From UBA3210 sp002363635 (GTDB lineage: Bacteria > Bacillota_I > Bacilli_A > RFN20 > CAG-449): 64,000 nucleotides of DNA. This document shows, piece by piece, positions 7,344 through 16,218 of the stretch. The stretch lies in the NCBI GenBank assembly GCA_946641515.1, contig CAMPBT010000004.1, positions 45,134 to 109,133 on the forward strand. The letters run 5' to 3'. The notes below the pieces were generated by a model. The model saw only the letters and a list, made by a program, of their open reading frames with translations. It did no database searches and was not told the DNA's origin. The translations under genes and the position numbers were made by a program. Numbering within the stretch: position 1 is the first letter of the stretch; each line of letters opens with the position of its first letter.

Positions 7344-7748
7344 ATGCAAATACTAATTAATATTAATAAGACAAATACAGATTTAGAAAGAGTTAAATTA
7401 TTTGAACTTCTTTCTAAACTAGAAAAGCAAGGATATAAAATAAATTCCTTATATGGAAGATTTATCTTTGATCTTTCAAATAAAGAAATAATTGATATAG
7501 GTGAAGAAGGAAAATTTATTTCTTTAAGTATGGACTTGGTCGATTCTATTTATAAAACTAAGGGATGTTTAGCAGTAATTTTTACAGATAAAAAATATAT
7601 TGTTTTTAGTAATAGTTATTTCTTAGCAGTACAATTTTGTAATAATAGAAAAGTTAAATTATTAACACCTAATGATGTAATAAATAATTTTGAAGATTTA
7701 ATAGTGGACGAGAATAAAGATTTACTTAATTCTTTATATTTAGACTAA
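7344..7748 (+). CDS. unknown 134-aa protein under SAM riboswitch control
   Basis: 134 aa, cytosolic by appearance (no signal peptide, no long hydrophobic segment). I do not recognise it. It starts MQILININKTNTDLERVKLF and mixes short strands and helices, with an Asp/Asn-rich acidic C-terminus ending NSLYLD. AAGGAGG precedes the ATG. It is not obviously related to the 151-aa protein behind the first riboswitch copy, so the same switch controls two different genes. A hairpin belonging to the opposite-strand gene follows. Confidence 0.7.
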   Translation: MQILININKTNTDLERVKLFELLSKLEKQGYKINSLYGRFIFDLSNKEIIDIGEEGKFISLSMDLVDSIYKTKGCLAVIFTDKKYIVFSNSYFLAVQFCNNRKVKLLTPNDVINNFEDLIVDENKDLLNSLYLD

Positions 7749-7777
7749 ATTAAAAGCTCTCTAGTTTTTTAGAGAGC
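7748..7777 (-). terminator. terminator of the minus-strand Fe-S/GNAT gene
   Basis: GCTCTCTA at 7756-7763 pairs with TAGAGAGC at 7770-7777. On the minus strand the hairpin is followed by TTTTAATTT; on the plus strand there is no T-run. Confidence 0.75.
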
Positions 7778-7783
7778 GGACAT

Positions 7784-8305
7784 TTATGATTTTTGTAAAT
7801 AAACATCATCAAATTGAGGTGATGATAAGAAGATTTTTCTAGCATAAGGGCATAGAGGTACAATTTTTGCTTTCTTTTTTCTAGCTTCATTGATAATTAA
7901 TAAAACTAGTTTATATAAGATTTTACCTGTTTGGATAGGTAAATTAACTGCAGCATTAATGATATACCATTCATCTTTTTTAACTACTACGTCACATTCG
8001 CCTACTCTTTTTGAGGCAATATAAGCTTCACTACTATTAGTTTTTGGATTGTAGACGACTCTTACGCATTGCTTTAAATCATATTGAAGAGCATGTGAAG
8101 GACATTCATCAATTATTTTACTAATTGAGATACCATCACTTTTGGATAAATCAATCCAAGGAACTCTATTGAAATTAAAGACATCTTTGTTCTTTCTAGT
8201 ACAATTTGCACAACGAAAACAAATATTTGGATTCCAAAATACTTCTATTTCATCATTTTCGTAAGCTTTGTAGCCAAGACAAAATAGCTCATTCTCTTTG
8301 CTCAT
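7784..8305 (-). CDS. fused divergent 4Fe-4S (YjdI-like) and GNAT (YjdJ-like) protein
   Basis: 173 aa from the ATG at 8305. The ATG 15 bases further upstream lacks a ribosome-binding site, while GGAG lies 9 bases before the chosen one. Residues about 20-80 form a divergent mono-cluster ferredoxin domain: WNPNICFRCANCTRKNKDVF, then DECPSHALQY, with Cys residues spaced as in the YjdI family. Residues about 90-170 resemble the small YjdJ-type acetyltransferase domain, including KIVPLCPYARKIFLSSPQF. In E. coli these are two adjacent genes; here they are one protein. The substrate is unknown. The gene ends in its own terminator. Confidence 0.75.
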   Translation of the reverse strand: MSKENELFCLGYKAYENDEIEVFWNPNICFRCANCTRKNKDVFNFNRVPWIDLSKSDGISISKIIDECPSHALQYDLKQCVRVVYNPKTNSSEAYIASKRVGECDVVVKKDEWYIINAAVNLPIQTGKILYKLVLLIINEARKKKAKIVPLCPYARKIFLSSPQFDDVYLQKS

Positions 8306-8530
8306 AAAAATATACTCCATAATTGAAAGTAAGAGTTATATAAAAAATGACTGACGATTATAAGATTATTAAGTGAGTGTAGTTCAATAATATAACTAAA
8401 TAATGGACAAAGAAAATAAAAATCGTTAAATAGTTACATTTGTAAACCGAAAAAATTACATTCTAAAAAGTAAGTAAACTGTCTTTTATAAATTTTTGGT
8501 TCATAATGTTTAATGTTGTTTTATTGAATT

Positions 8531-8548
8531 CATAAGTATAAACTTATG
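8531..8548 (+). promoter_or_regulatory. palindrome immediately before the MATE start codon
   Basis: CATAAGT at 8531-8537 and ACTTATG at 8542-8548 form a perfect inverted repeat around ATAA, ending 5 bases before the ATG at 8554. No good Shine-Dalgarno is seen, so the hairpin could limit translation or be an operator. The rest of the 8306-8553 gap holds only AT-rich sequence. Confidence 0.5.
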
Positions 8549-8553
8549 GTGCT

Positions 8554-9927
8554 ATGAAAAAATTAACTCAAGAAGAACGTTTTAAATTGATGACAGAAGG
8601 TAAATTAAAACCTTTAATTGTAAAGCTTGCTATACCTACTGTTATCTCTCAATTAATTACTACCATTTATTCAATGGCGGATACGTTTTTTGTTAATCAA
8701 ATATCTGATTCTGCAGGTGCTGCTATTACTGCAGTATTTTCAGTACAAACTTTAATTCAAGCGATTGGTTTTACTATAGGTATAGGAACTGGAGCATTGT
8801 TATCAAGGGCACTAGGAGAACAAGAAAACGAAAAAGCTAATATGTTTGCCTCTCAAGGCCTATTTATGGCCTTAATACTTGGCTTACTATTTTGTATATT
8901 TGGTCTAACTATGACTGAGTCAATATTAAGATTAATTGGATGTAGTGAAACAGCTTTACCATACGCGAAAGACTTTGTTTCTTATATCTTTATTGCTGTT
9001 CCTTTTATGATGTGTTCTTTTGTTATGAATAATATTTTAAGAGGAGAAGGGAAGGCTGTTATTTCTATGATTGGTCTTACTACTGGTGGTCTTCTTAATA
9101 TGGCTTTAGACCCATTATTTATTTATGTTTTTAAAATGGGAGTAGCTGGAGCAGGTCTTGCTACTATGATTTCTCAAATTGTTTCTTTTACCCTCTTATG
9201 TTCGTTCTTTATCTTTAAACAATCTAATTGCAAGATAGGATTTAATCATTTAACTAGAGATTATAAAACTTATTTATTAGTTTTAGCTAATGGCTCTCCA
9301 ACATTATTTAGACAAGGCTTTGCAACTACTTCAAATATTTGTTTAACATTCTTATCTAAACCATTCGGAGATTCTATTACTACTGCTTTAGGTATTGCTT
9401 CTAAATTATATTCAGGATTTAGATCGTTAATTGTTGGCACTGGACAAGGTTATCAACCAGTTCTTGGATATAATTATGGCGCGAAAAAATATGATCGAGT
9501 AAAAGAAGCTTTCTATTTTACAATGTTGTTACAAACTATTATTGGATTAAGTGGAACACTTATTTTACTTATATTGCCTAGACAAATTGCTAGTGTCTTT
9601 ACTTCATCAAGTGACGCTTTAGAAATGGGTGAAATGGCGATTAGATTTTTAGCAATATCTTTACCAGTACTAGGTTTTAGTACAATAGTTAATCAATCTT
9701 TACAAGTTATTGGTTATTCAGTAAGTGCTTCATTTTTAGCCTCATTAAGACAAGGCTTAATTTATACGCCTTTTATCTTCTTATTTACTAATTTATGGGG
9801 AACTACAGGACTTGCATTAACTCAACCATTAAGTGATGTAACAACTTCGTTAATATCTATTCCATTCTTATTTTATTTCTTTAATATTTTAAAAAATAAA
9901 AAAGAACAAGAACAATTAATTATTTAA
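8554..9927 (+). CDS. MATE-family efflux transporter
   Basis: 457 aa with about 12 hydrophobic segments. The N-terminus (LIVKLAIPTVISQLITTIYS, then MADTFFVNQI) is the standard MATE opening, and a second half beginning near residue 235 (SPTLFRQGFATTSNI) repeats the fold. MATE proteins export cationic drugs or metabolites with Na+ or H+; the substrate here is unknown. A palindrome overlaps the leader. It is followed after 48 bp by the M18 peptidase gene, which has its own ribosome-binding site. It belongs to a different branch from the two minus-strand MATE genes at 11.3 and 13.4 kb, judged by eye. Confidence 0.92.
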   Translation: MKKLTQEERFKLMTEGKLKPLIVKLAIPTVISQLITTIYSMADTFFVNQISDSAGAAITAVFSVQTLIQAIGFTIGIGTGALLSRALGEQENEKANMFASQGLFMALILGLLFCIFGLTMTESILRLIGCSETALPYAKDFVSYIFIAVPFMMCSFVMNNILRGEGKAVISMIGLTTGGLLNMALDPLFIYVFKMGVAGAGLATMISQIVSFTLLCSFFIFKQSNCKIGFNHLTRDYKTYLLVLANGSPTLFRQGFATTSNICLTFLSKPFGDSITTALGIASKLYSGFRSLIVGTGQGYQPVLGYNYGAKKYDRVKEAFYFTMLLQTIIGLSGTLILLILPRQIASVFTSSSDALEMGEMAIRFLAISLPVLGFSTIVNQSLQVIGYSVSASFLASLRQGLIYTPFIFLFTNLWGTTGLALTQPLSDVTTSLISIPFLFYFFNILKNKKEQEQLII

Positions 9928-9975
9928 AATAATTAGGTTCTTATATATAATCATTTTTAAAAGGAGATAAAAATT

Positions 9976-11277
9976 ATGAAATTATCCGCGAAAGATTTAA
10001 TTAAATTTATTGATGAATCCCCATCATGTTATCATGTTATAAATAATTTAGCAGAAGAACTTAGAAATGCTGGATTTGTAGAAATCAAAGAAGTACAGGA
10101 TTTCAAAGTTGAAAGAAATAAAAAATATTTTACAACTAGAAATGGTACATCTATTATTGCTTTTGATATTGGAAATGTTAAAGATGATTTTTCTTTCAAT
10201 ATCGTTGCATCTCATTCAGATTCTCCATCATTTAAAGTTAAACCATCTTCAGCATTAGTAAATCAATCATATTCAAAATTATCTGTTGAAGGATATGGAG
10301 GAATGTTATGCGCTCCATGGTTTGATAGACCTTTATCTGTCGCAGGTAGAGTAATCTTAAGATCAAAAGAAGGTCTAGATATTAAATTATTTAATGTTGA
10401 TAGAGATTTATTAATGATTCCTAATGTTGCAATTCACATGAATAGACAAGCAAATTCTGGGTATGCATACAATTTTGCAACAGATATGCAACCAGTTTTA
10501 GCTCTTGGTAGTGAGGGCAAAATTGAAGATATCATCGCTAAAGAATTAAAGGTTAATAAAGAAGATATTATTTCTCATGATTTATTTTTAACAAATAGAC
10601 AAAAAGGTTCTATTTGGGGAGCAAATAACGAGTTTGTTTCATCTTCCAAGTTAGATGACTTAGAATGTGCTTATACTTCTTTACAAGGCTTCTTAGAAGG
10701 CAAAAATAGTGATAATATCAATGTTTACTGCTGCTTTGATAACGAAGAAGTAGGCTCAACAACTAGACAAGGCGCTAACTCAACATTCTTAGAAGATATC
10801 TTAAAGAGAATTGTTTTAGGACTTAACTATAATGAAGATAAATTATATAAAGCATTATCTTCTTCATTTATGGTCAGTGCAGATAATGCGCACGCAGTAC
10901 ATCCAAATCATCCAGAATATTCAGATGCTTTAAATAGTGTTTATATGAATAAAGGTGTAGTCATTAAATTTAATGCCGCTCAATCATATACTACTGATGG
11001 TTTATCTTGTGCTTTATTTAAAGAAATCTGTGCTAGAGCAAATGTTCCTACTCAAACATTTACTAATCGTGCAGATTTAAGAGGTGGAGGAACTCTTGGT
11101 AATATTTCTTCTACTCACGTCTCATTATTATCTGTTGATATAGGTTTAGCACAACTTGCAATGCATAGCTGCTATGAAACTGCAGGCGTAGATGATATTA
11201 AATATATGGGAGAAGCATTAAAAGCTTTCTACTCAACATCAATTAGAATTGATAACGACAAAATCTTATTAAAATAA
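9976..11277 (+). CDS. M18 family aminopeptidase
   Basis: 433 aa, the normal length for bacterial M18 (aspartyl-type) aminopeptidases, cytosolic dinuclear zinc enzymes that trim N-terminal residues from peptides. Conserved segments are SHSDSPSFKVKP, SSKLDDLECAYTSLQGF, CFDNEEVGSTTRQGA (with the Glu pair) and SADNAHAVHPNHPEYSD (metal-binding Asp and His). AAGGAGAT precedes the ATG. A hairpin terminator shared with the convergent MATE gene follows. Confidence 0.93.
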   Translation: MKLSAKDLIKFIDESPSCYHVINNLAEELRNAGFVEIKEVQDFKVERNKKYFTTRNGTSIIAFDIGNVKDDFSFNIVASHSDSPSFKVKPSSALVNQSYSKLSVEGYGGMLCAPWFDRPLSVAGRVILRSKEGLDIKLFNVDRDLLMIPNVAIHMNRQANSGYAYNFATDMQPVLALGSEGKIEDIIAKELKVNKEDIISHDLFLTNRQKGSIWGANNEFVSSSKLDDLECAYTSLQGFLEGKNSDNINVYCCFDNEEVGSTTRQGANSTFLEDILKRIVLGLNYNEDKLYKALSSSFMVSADNAHAVHPNHPEYSDALNSVYMNKGVVIKFNAAQSYTTDGLSCALFKEICARANVPTQTFTNRADLRGGGTLGNISSTHVSLLSVDIGLAQLAMHSCYETAGVDDIKYMGEALKAFYSTSIRIDNDKILLK

Positions 11278-11280
11278 TTA

Positions 11281-11304
11281 AAAGGCCTCAATTGAGGCTT
11301 TTTA
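11281..11304. terminator. bidirectional terminator between M18 peptidase and MATE operon
   Basis: GCCTC at 11285-11289 pairs with GAGGC at 11294-11298 around AATT. Flanking A-run and T-run (AAAG...CTTTTT) make it usable from both strands, and the genes on either side converge here. Confidence 0.85.
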
Positions 11305-12684
11305 ATTTGATAAATTCTTTTCTGTTTTCCAGTAGGTAATTAAGAATGGTAATTCAAAGCTAATCATAAATGCCCATCCAATACCAGTTCCATATGCTGT
11401 TGAACTTAAAGGATCATTAGTAGTAGATATTAAAATTAAAGAGAAGAGGACTCGACCAATAATTTGAACAAAGGTTGAATAGAAAACAATATTTAGTTTA
11501 CCTATACCTCTAAAATAACTTTGTATAGAGTTAGTAACACATGGGCATAGATATAAGAAACACATGATATTTACATATAGCATACCTTTACTAATGACTA
11601 AATCTTTAGATTCTTGAATTGCTTCTTCGTTTGAAATAAATAAATTAAGCATATCTTTTCTAAAGATAACTAATAATAATGTAATGATAATTCCATATAC
11701 GATGTTAATGGAAAGTCCCGCTAAGAAACCTTTTTTAGCGCGAGAATAATTTTTTGCACCTTTGTTTTGGGCAATAAATATTGCACTAGCATGTCCAATG
11801 TTTTGTGCTCCTGCAAAGAAGAATTGGTCAATACTTGTTGATGAAGTAAAAGCATCAATAGTTACTGCGTCATATTTATTAACTTGAGTAGAGATAATAT
11901 ATTTGCCTACAAATAAAACAATTTGTTGTAAAGCAGATGCTATCGCATATGAAGAAGAAATCTTTAATAATTCTTTATCGACAACATATTCATTTCTTTT
12001 TAAAACTAGATATTCTTTATAGCGAATTTTAGAATAAAGAATCATTAATAATGCTGAAATAAATTGAGAAATAGTAGTAGATAAGGCAACACCTAGTACA
12101 TCAAGTTTAAATCCTACAACAAATAAGATATTAAAGGAAATATTTAAAACACAACTTATTATTAGAAATAATAAAGATGAATATGAATCTCCAAAACTTC
12201 TAATTACAGAAGCGTAGAAATTAAAGATAAAAGAGAAGATAAAGCCTATTGAAATAATTAGTAAATAGCTATAGACTTGATGTCTTAAAGAAGGATCGTA
12301 AACATTAGAAATATTTAAAATTGGATTTAATAAGGCAATAAATAAGATAGTAAGAATTAATATTGCGCTTACTCCACTTATTAAACAAGAAGAGATTTGT
12401 CTTTTTAAATTAGTAATATCCTTTTTACCATATAATTCAGAACTATGAATGGCAAGTCCTACGCATAGTCCACTTATTAAAGATAAGAAGATATTCATGA
12501 TGGGATTAGCTACTCCTACTGCAGCTTGAGAAGCAATTTTAGTCTCACTAAACCAACCTAAAATAATATAATCGAATAAATTATATGTTAATTGAAATAT
12601 TGATGCGATAACTAAAGGAATAGAGAAAATTAATAATTTAGGATAGATTTTTCCTTCAGTCATTATGACTTTTCTATTTTTCAT
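11302..12684 (-). CDS. MATE-family transporter (operon gene 3)
   Basis: 460 aa with about 12 predicted membrane segments. It opens MTEGKIYPKLLIFSIPLVIA and NLFDYIILGWF, as in MATE proteins. It is the third gene of a minus-strand operon (14926 to 11302) and its start overlaps the end of the esterase gene by 11 bp. The substrate is unknown. Sitting beside a carbohydrate-esterase-like protein and a second MATE gene, it might export a sugar- or acyl-linked metabolite; this is only inference. Confidence 0.9.
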   Translation of the reverse strand: MKNRKVIMTEGKIYPKLLIFSIPLVIASIFQLTYNLFDYIILGWFSETKIASQAAVGVANPIMNIFLSLISGLCVGLAIHSSELYGKKDITNLKRQISSCLISGVSAILILTILFIALLNPILNISNVYDPSLRHQVYSYLLIISIGFIFSFIFNFYASVIRSFGDSYSSLLFLIISCVLNISFNILFVVGFKLDVLGVALSTTISQFISALLMILYSKIRYKEYLVLKRNEYVVDKELLKISSSYAIASALQQIVLFVGKYIISTQVNKYDAVTIDAFTSSTSIDQFFFAGAQNIGHASAIFIAQNKGAKNYSRAKKGFLAGLSINIVYGIIITLLLVIFRKDMLNLFISNEEAIQESKDLVISKGMLYVNIMCFLYLCPCVTNSIQSYFRGIGKLNIVFYSTFVQIIGRVLFSLILISTTNDPLSSTAYGTGIGWAFMISFELPFLITYWKTEKNLSN

Positions 12685-13426
12685 CTTTTAATACCTTTTG
12701 AATGAATAAATTTGCGTTATTTACCCACCCTGCAACTTCTTCATCTTTACAATTCTCATGGCCTTCGATAGTAGCACTTTCATCTGCTAAAGCCATACCG
12801 TGAGGACCATTTGGATAGATTATAAATTCGTTATAAACATTATTTTTCTTTAATGCTTCTATCATCATTAAAGTGTTTTGATAAGAAACTGATTCATCAG
12901 TTCTTGTACACCAAATGAATGTAGGAGGTGTCAATTTGTTAACTCTATTATTAATAGAAAATTTCTTTCGATTTTCTTCTAGATTAATTGAACCTAAGAA
13001 ATTAGTTTGAGTACCTAAATGAGTATATTCATTTAATGAAATAACTGGATAACATAAAATCATTCCTTTAACTAGAGATGAATATATGTCAGTACCACCT
13101 AAGGAGGCAAGATGTCCTCCCGCAGAAAAACCCATTAAAAAGATGTTTTTATATATTTTAGATAAATACTTAATTGAAGCATTGATTTCATTTAATTGAG
13201 TAGGATATGAGTATGGGGAAACACTATATTTTAGTAAAGCACAGTTATAACCAAAAGAGAGAAATTTATTAACTACAGGTAAACTTTCTCTAGGTGATAA
13301 ATGATGATATCCTCCTCCTGGACAAATAAGAATTAAAGCTTTAGAAGAATCATTGTTAAAGATATCAAGGCTACCTTGACCATCAATACCAAATTCAGTT
13401 TTTAATTCTAAATGTCTAGTTTCCAT
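12674..13426 (-). CDS. alpha/beta hydrolase, acetyl-esterase-like
   Basis: 250 aa, no signal peptide. The oxyanion-hole region is ILICPGGGYHHLSPRE and the nucleophile elbow is MGFSAGGHLAS. The acid is probably Asp in CTRTDESV and the base His in NGPHGMAL, giving a complete Ser-Asp-His triad. The CPGGGY and GFSAGG pattern is that of xylan/sugar acetyl-esterases of the BD-FAE/AXE type. It sits between two MATE genes, 3 bp after the upstream one, with its Shine-Dalgarno AAGGAAG inside the upstream gene's end. Deacetylation of imported plant polysaccharide fragments is plausible given the nearby pectin locus. Confidence 0.82.
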   Translation of the reverse strand: METRHLELKTEFGIDGQGSLDIFNNDSSKALILICPGGGYHHLSPRESLPVVNKFLSFGYNCALLKYSVSPYSYPTQLNEINASIKYLSKIYKNIFLMGFSAGGHLASLGGTDIYSSLVKGMILCYPVISLNEYTHLGTQTNFLGSINLEENRKKFSINNRVNKLTPPTFIWCTRTDESVSYQNTLMMIEALKKNNVYNEFIIYPNGPHGMALADESATIEGHENCKDEEVAGWVNNANLFIQKVLKDEK

Positions 13427-13429
13427 ATT

Positions 13430-14926
13430 TTAAGCTTCCTTAATACTATCTTTTCTAACTAAAATACCATCAACTTCTACCATTTCTGGTTCAGGATCTG
13501 TTAATTTCATTCCTTTAAATCCTTTAGCTTTAACTTTAAAGAAGAAGATGATAAACATGACTATTGCAAATATTGCAATAACGATATTCGAGATACCCAT
13601 TGATAAACCAGCAGCAGTTGCAGCATTATCTAAATTAGATGTATCCATTACCCCTTTACAAATTAATAATACACTGATTCTAGTGACAATTCTTATAACA
13701 TTATTTAATGTTGCTAAGAATGTTTGACCATATCCATATAATACACCGAGAACTACTGCATTAATAGTTAAAGCAGGTATTGATAAACAATCATAATAAA
13801 AGATTTTTTTAATTAATTCTGGAAAGATTGTTGAAGAAGCTTCACTTCCTTGTTTAGTTGAAATAAATAAGGCCGCAAATTCATCTAAATAGAAGACTCT
13901 TACTAGTAAGAATCCAATTGTAGACCAAATAGTTACGTAGCAAAGAGAAATGAGCATAACTTTAAAAGTTCTTTTCATATTCTTGTTGCCAAGATTTTGA
14001 GAAACAATTCCAGATTCAGAATCTTCTAACGCTACTGTTGGGTTAGTAACTAGTCCTGATAAGTTATTAGAAATACCAAGAGCCCCGACAAGTAAAGAAT
14101 CTCCTTCAATAAATGTAGAGCAGATAGAGTTAACTGCAACTTTACCTAAAGAAATAACAAATTTACCTGCAAACATTGGCAAAGAAATAATTAATAATTT
14201 TTTAGAATATTTCCAATCAAGTGTAAGTTCTTTAAGTTCAATTCTAAAGATTGCATTTTTATTAAATAGATAGAATGAACCAAGTATTAACATGAATAAC
14301 TGTGAAAGAACACTTGCCCCTTCAATCCAAGTCATATCATCAACCTTAAAGACGTAAATTAATAAAGCGTTTAAGCCTAATTTAATTGCCATCATGATGA
14401 TGTTTGAAATTAAAATAATTCTAGTTTTACCTTTTGATTTTTGAATAGCAATAAAGACACTGTTAATGTTGATAATACATAATTCGACAATTTGAAGTCT
14501 AAAATAGTTATGTGCAATCTTAACAAGTTCATCATTACAACCAGTTAATCTCATAATAGGTTCCGCTAAAGGTAAAAAAATTATTAATGATAAAACGATA
14601 ATAATTAATTCCCATGCAAAGGTTACGTTAGCGTATTTTTTAGCTTTTTTAATATCTCCTGCTCCATAGTATTTTGCAATTAAGATGGCCCCACCTGCAG
14701 AAATACCAGATCCAAAAGATGAAAGTAATGTTTTAACTTGAGCAAGAATAGCACCAGCTGAAGAAGCTGCTGTATCAATCTTAACTAACATTAAAGCATC
14801 AACAACACTATATACTGAGTTTATTAATTGGTATAAAAATAGAGGTAAAGTAACGGATAATACAACGGACCATAAATTACCTGTAAGAATTTTTCTTCTA
14901 ACTTTTTCATTTGTATTTACTGCCAT
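13430..14926 (-). CDS. MATE-family transporter (operon gene 1)
   Basis: 498 aa with about 12 membrane segments and a C-terminal charged tail that is longer than usual (MKLTDPEPEMVEVDGILVRK). It opens with LTGNLWSVVLSVTLPLFLYQ and LINSVYSVVDALML, the MATE start. GGGAGGT lies 4-5 bases before the ATG. It is the first gene of the three-gene operon MATE-esterase-MATE, divergent from the pectin ATPase operon. Confidence 0.88.
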   Translation of the reverse strand: MAVNTNEKVRRKILTGNLWSVVLSVTLPLFLYQLINSVYSVVDALMLVKIDTAASSAGAILAQVKTLLSSFGSGISAGGAILIAKYYGAGDIKKAKKYANVTFAWELIIIVLSLIIFLPLAEPIMRLTGCNDELVKIAHNYFRLQIVELCIININSVFIAIQKSKGKTRIILISNIIMMAIKLGLNALLIYVFKVDDMTWIEGASVLSQLFMLILGSFYLFNKNAIFRIELKELTLDWKYSKKLLIISLPMFAGKFVISLGKVAVNSICSTFIEGDSLLVGALGISNNLSGLVTNPTVALEDSESGIVSQNLGNKNMKRTFKVMLISLCYVTIWSTIGFLLVRVFYLDEFAALFISTKQGSEASSTIFPELIKKIFYYDCLSIPALTINAVVLGVLYGYGQTFLATLNNVIRIVTRISVLLICKGVMDTSNLDNAATAAGLSMGISNIVIAIFAIVMFIIFFFKVKAKGFKGMKLTDPEPEMVEVDGILVRKDSIKEA

Positions 14927-15002
14927 ATTTACCTCCCGTACGTAATATTAATATAAAGATTTTTTATTAATTTAAAAGTGTTTGAGTTTTAATATTGAAT
15001 AA

Positions 15003-15059
15003 CCTTGTTCGAACTTTGTTCTACAAGCACAACGTATTTTGGAAATGTTTTGATATAAT
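15003..15059 (+). promoter_or_regulatory. promoter region of the ATPase-uxaB-uxaA operon
   Basis: An extended -10, TGATATAAT, ends at 15059; the -35 is weak. Upstream, TTGTTC occurs twice 11 bp apart (15005-15010 and 15016-15021), the first within the palindrome GTTCGAAC. This is a likely regulator site in the 166-bp divergent region shared with the MATE operon. Confidence 0.5.
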
Positions 15060-15092
15060 GTAAAAGAATTAATATGAAGGGAGGACTAATTT

Positions 15093-16190
15093 ATGGCACA
15101 AATTAAATTAGAAAATATTAATAAAATTTATGATAATGGGTTCCATGCAGTCCACGATTTCAATTTAGAAATTAAAGACAATGAATTTATTATCATGGTT
15201 GGTCCATCTGGTTGTGGTAAATCTACTACTTTAAGAATGATTGCTGGCATTGAATCAATTTCTGGCGGGACATTGACAATTGACGGCAAAGTTTGTAATG
15301 GATTAAAACCACACGATCGTGGTATATCTATGGTTTTCCAAAGCTATGCACTTTATCCAACAATGACAGTTTATGATAACTTAGCATTCGGCTTAAGACT
15401 TGCGGGCTTTGATGAAGATGAAATTGAAGTTAGAGTTAAAGAAGTTTCTGAAATCTTAGGCATTCAATCTTATCTTGCTAGAAAACCAAAGGCATTATCT
15501 GGTGGACAACAACAAAGAGTTGCTTTAGGTAGAGCTCTAATTCGTCATGCTAAAGTCTTCCTAATGGATGAACCATTATCAAACCTTGATGCTATTCAAA
15601 GAGTTAACATGCGTTCTGAAATTAGAAGAATTCATAACACTGTCGGTGCTACAACAATTTATGTTACACATGACCAAATTGAAGCTATGACTATGGCAGA
15701 TAGAATCGTCGTTATGAAAGATGGTTATATCCAACAGATTGGTACACCAAAGGAATTATACTTTAAACCAGTCAATATGTTCGTTGCAGGATTTATTGGT
15801 GATCCTCAGATGAACTTTATTTACGGTAAAGTAGAAGGTGAAAAATTCATTGCTAAAGATGGCAGCGTCATTGAATTAAAAGGTTTCAATTCAAAAATCT
15901 TAGAAAACGCAAGCAAGAAGGAAGAAGTTGTTATTGGCTTTAGACCAGAATGCTGTGCAGTTGAAAAGATTAAAGATGCAAAGCAATTTGAAAGTGCAAT
16001 GAATGTTGAAGTATCTGAAATGTTAGGTGATACACTTAATATTTATGGTTACTTAGGAAAGAACCATATGGTTGTTAGAACAAATCCTTTCACAAAATAC
16101 ACAGTTGGAGAAGATTTAAAGTTCTATGTCAACTATGATCACGTAGTTTTCTTTGATGCAAAAACAGAATACATCATTAACGAAGATTAA
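15093..16190 (+). CDS. sugar ABC transporter ATPase, MsmX/UgpC type
   Basis: 365 aa. Walker A is GPSGCGKSTT at about residues 37-46, the signature is LSGGQQQR, Walker B is VFLMDEPLSNLD and the switch His is in YVTHDQ. The C-terminal third is the OB-fold regulatory domain typical of multi-sugar ATPases (FIGDPQMNFIYGKVEG). Such ATPases energise several sugar permeases. It leads an operon with uxaB and uxaA, so it probably powers pectin-oligosaccharide or uronate import by the permeases encoded at 21-23 kb. A second, different ATPase of the same class lies at 26.6 kb. Confidence 0.93.
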   Translation: MAQIKLENINKIYDNGFHAVHDFNLEIKDNEFIIMVGPSGCGKSTTLRMIAGIESISGGTLTIDGKVCNGLKPHDRGISMVFQSYALYPTMTVYDNLAFGLRLAGFDEDEIEVRVKEVSEILGIQSYLARKPKALSGGQQQRVALGRALIRHAKVFLMDEPLSNLDAIQRVNMRSEIRRIHNTVGATTIYVTHDQIEAMTMADRIVVMKDGYIQQIGTPKELYFKPVNMFVAGFIGDPQMNFIYGKVEGEKFIAKDGSVIELKGFNSKILENASKKEEVVIGFRPECCAVEKIKDAKQFESAMNVEVSEMLGDTLNIYGYLGKNHMVVRTNPFTKYTVGEDLKFYVNYDHVVFFDAKTEYIINED

Positions 16191-16218
16191 TTTTTAAGAG
16201 TAATAGAGGTATATATTC

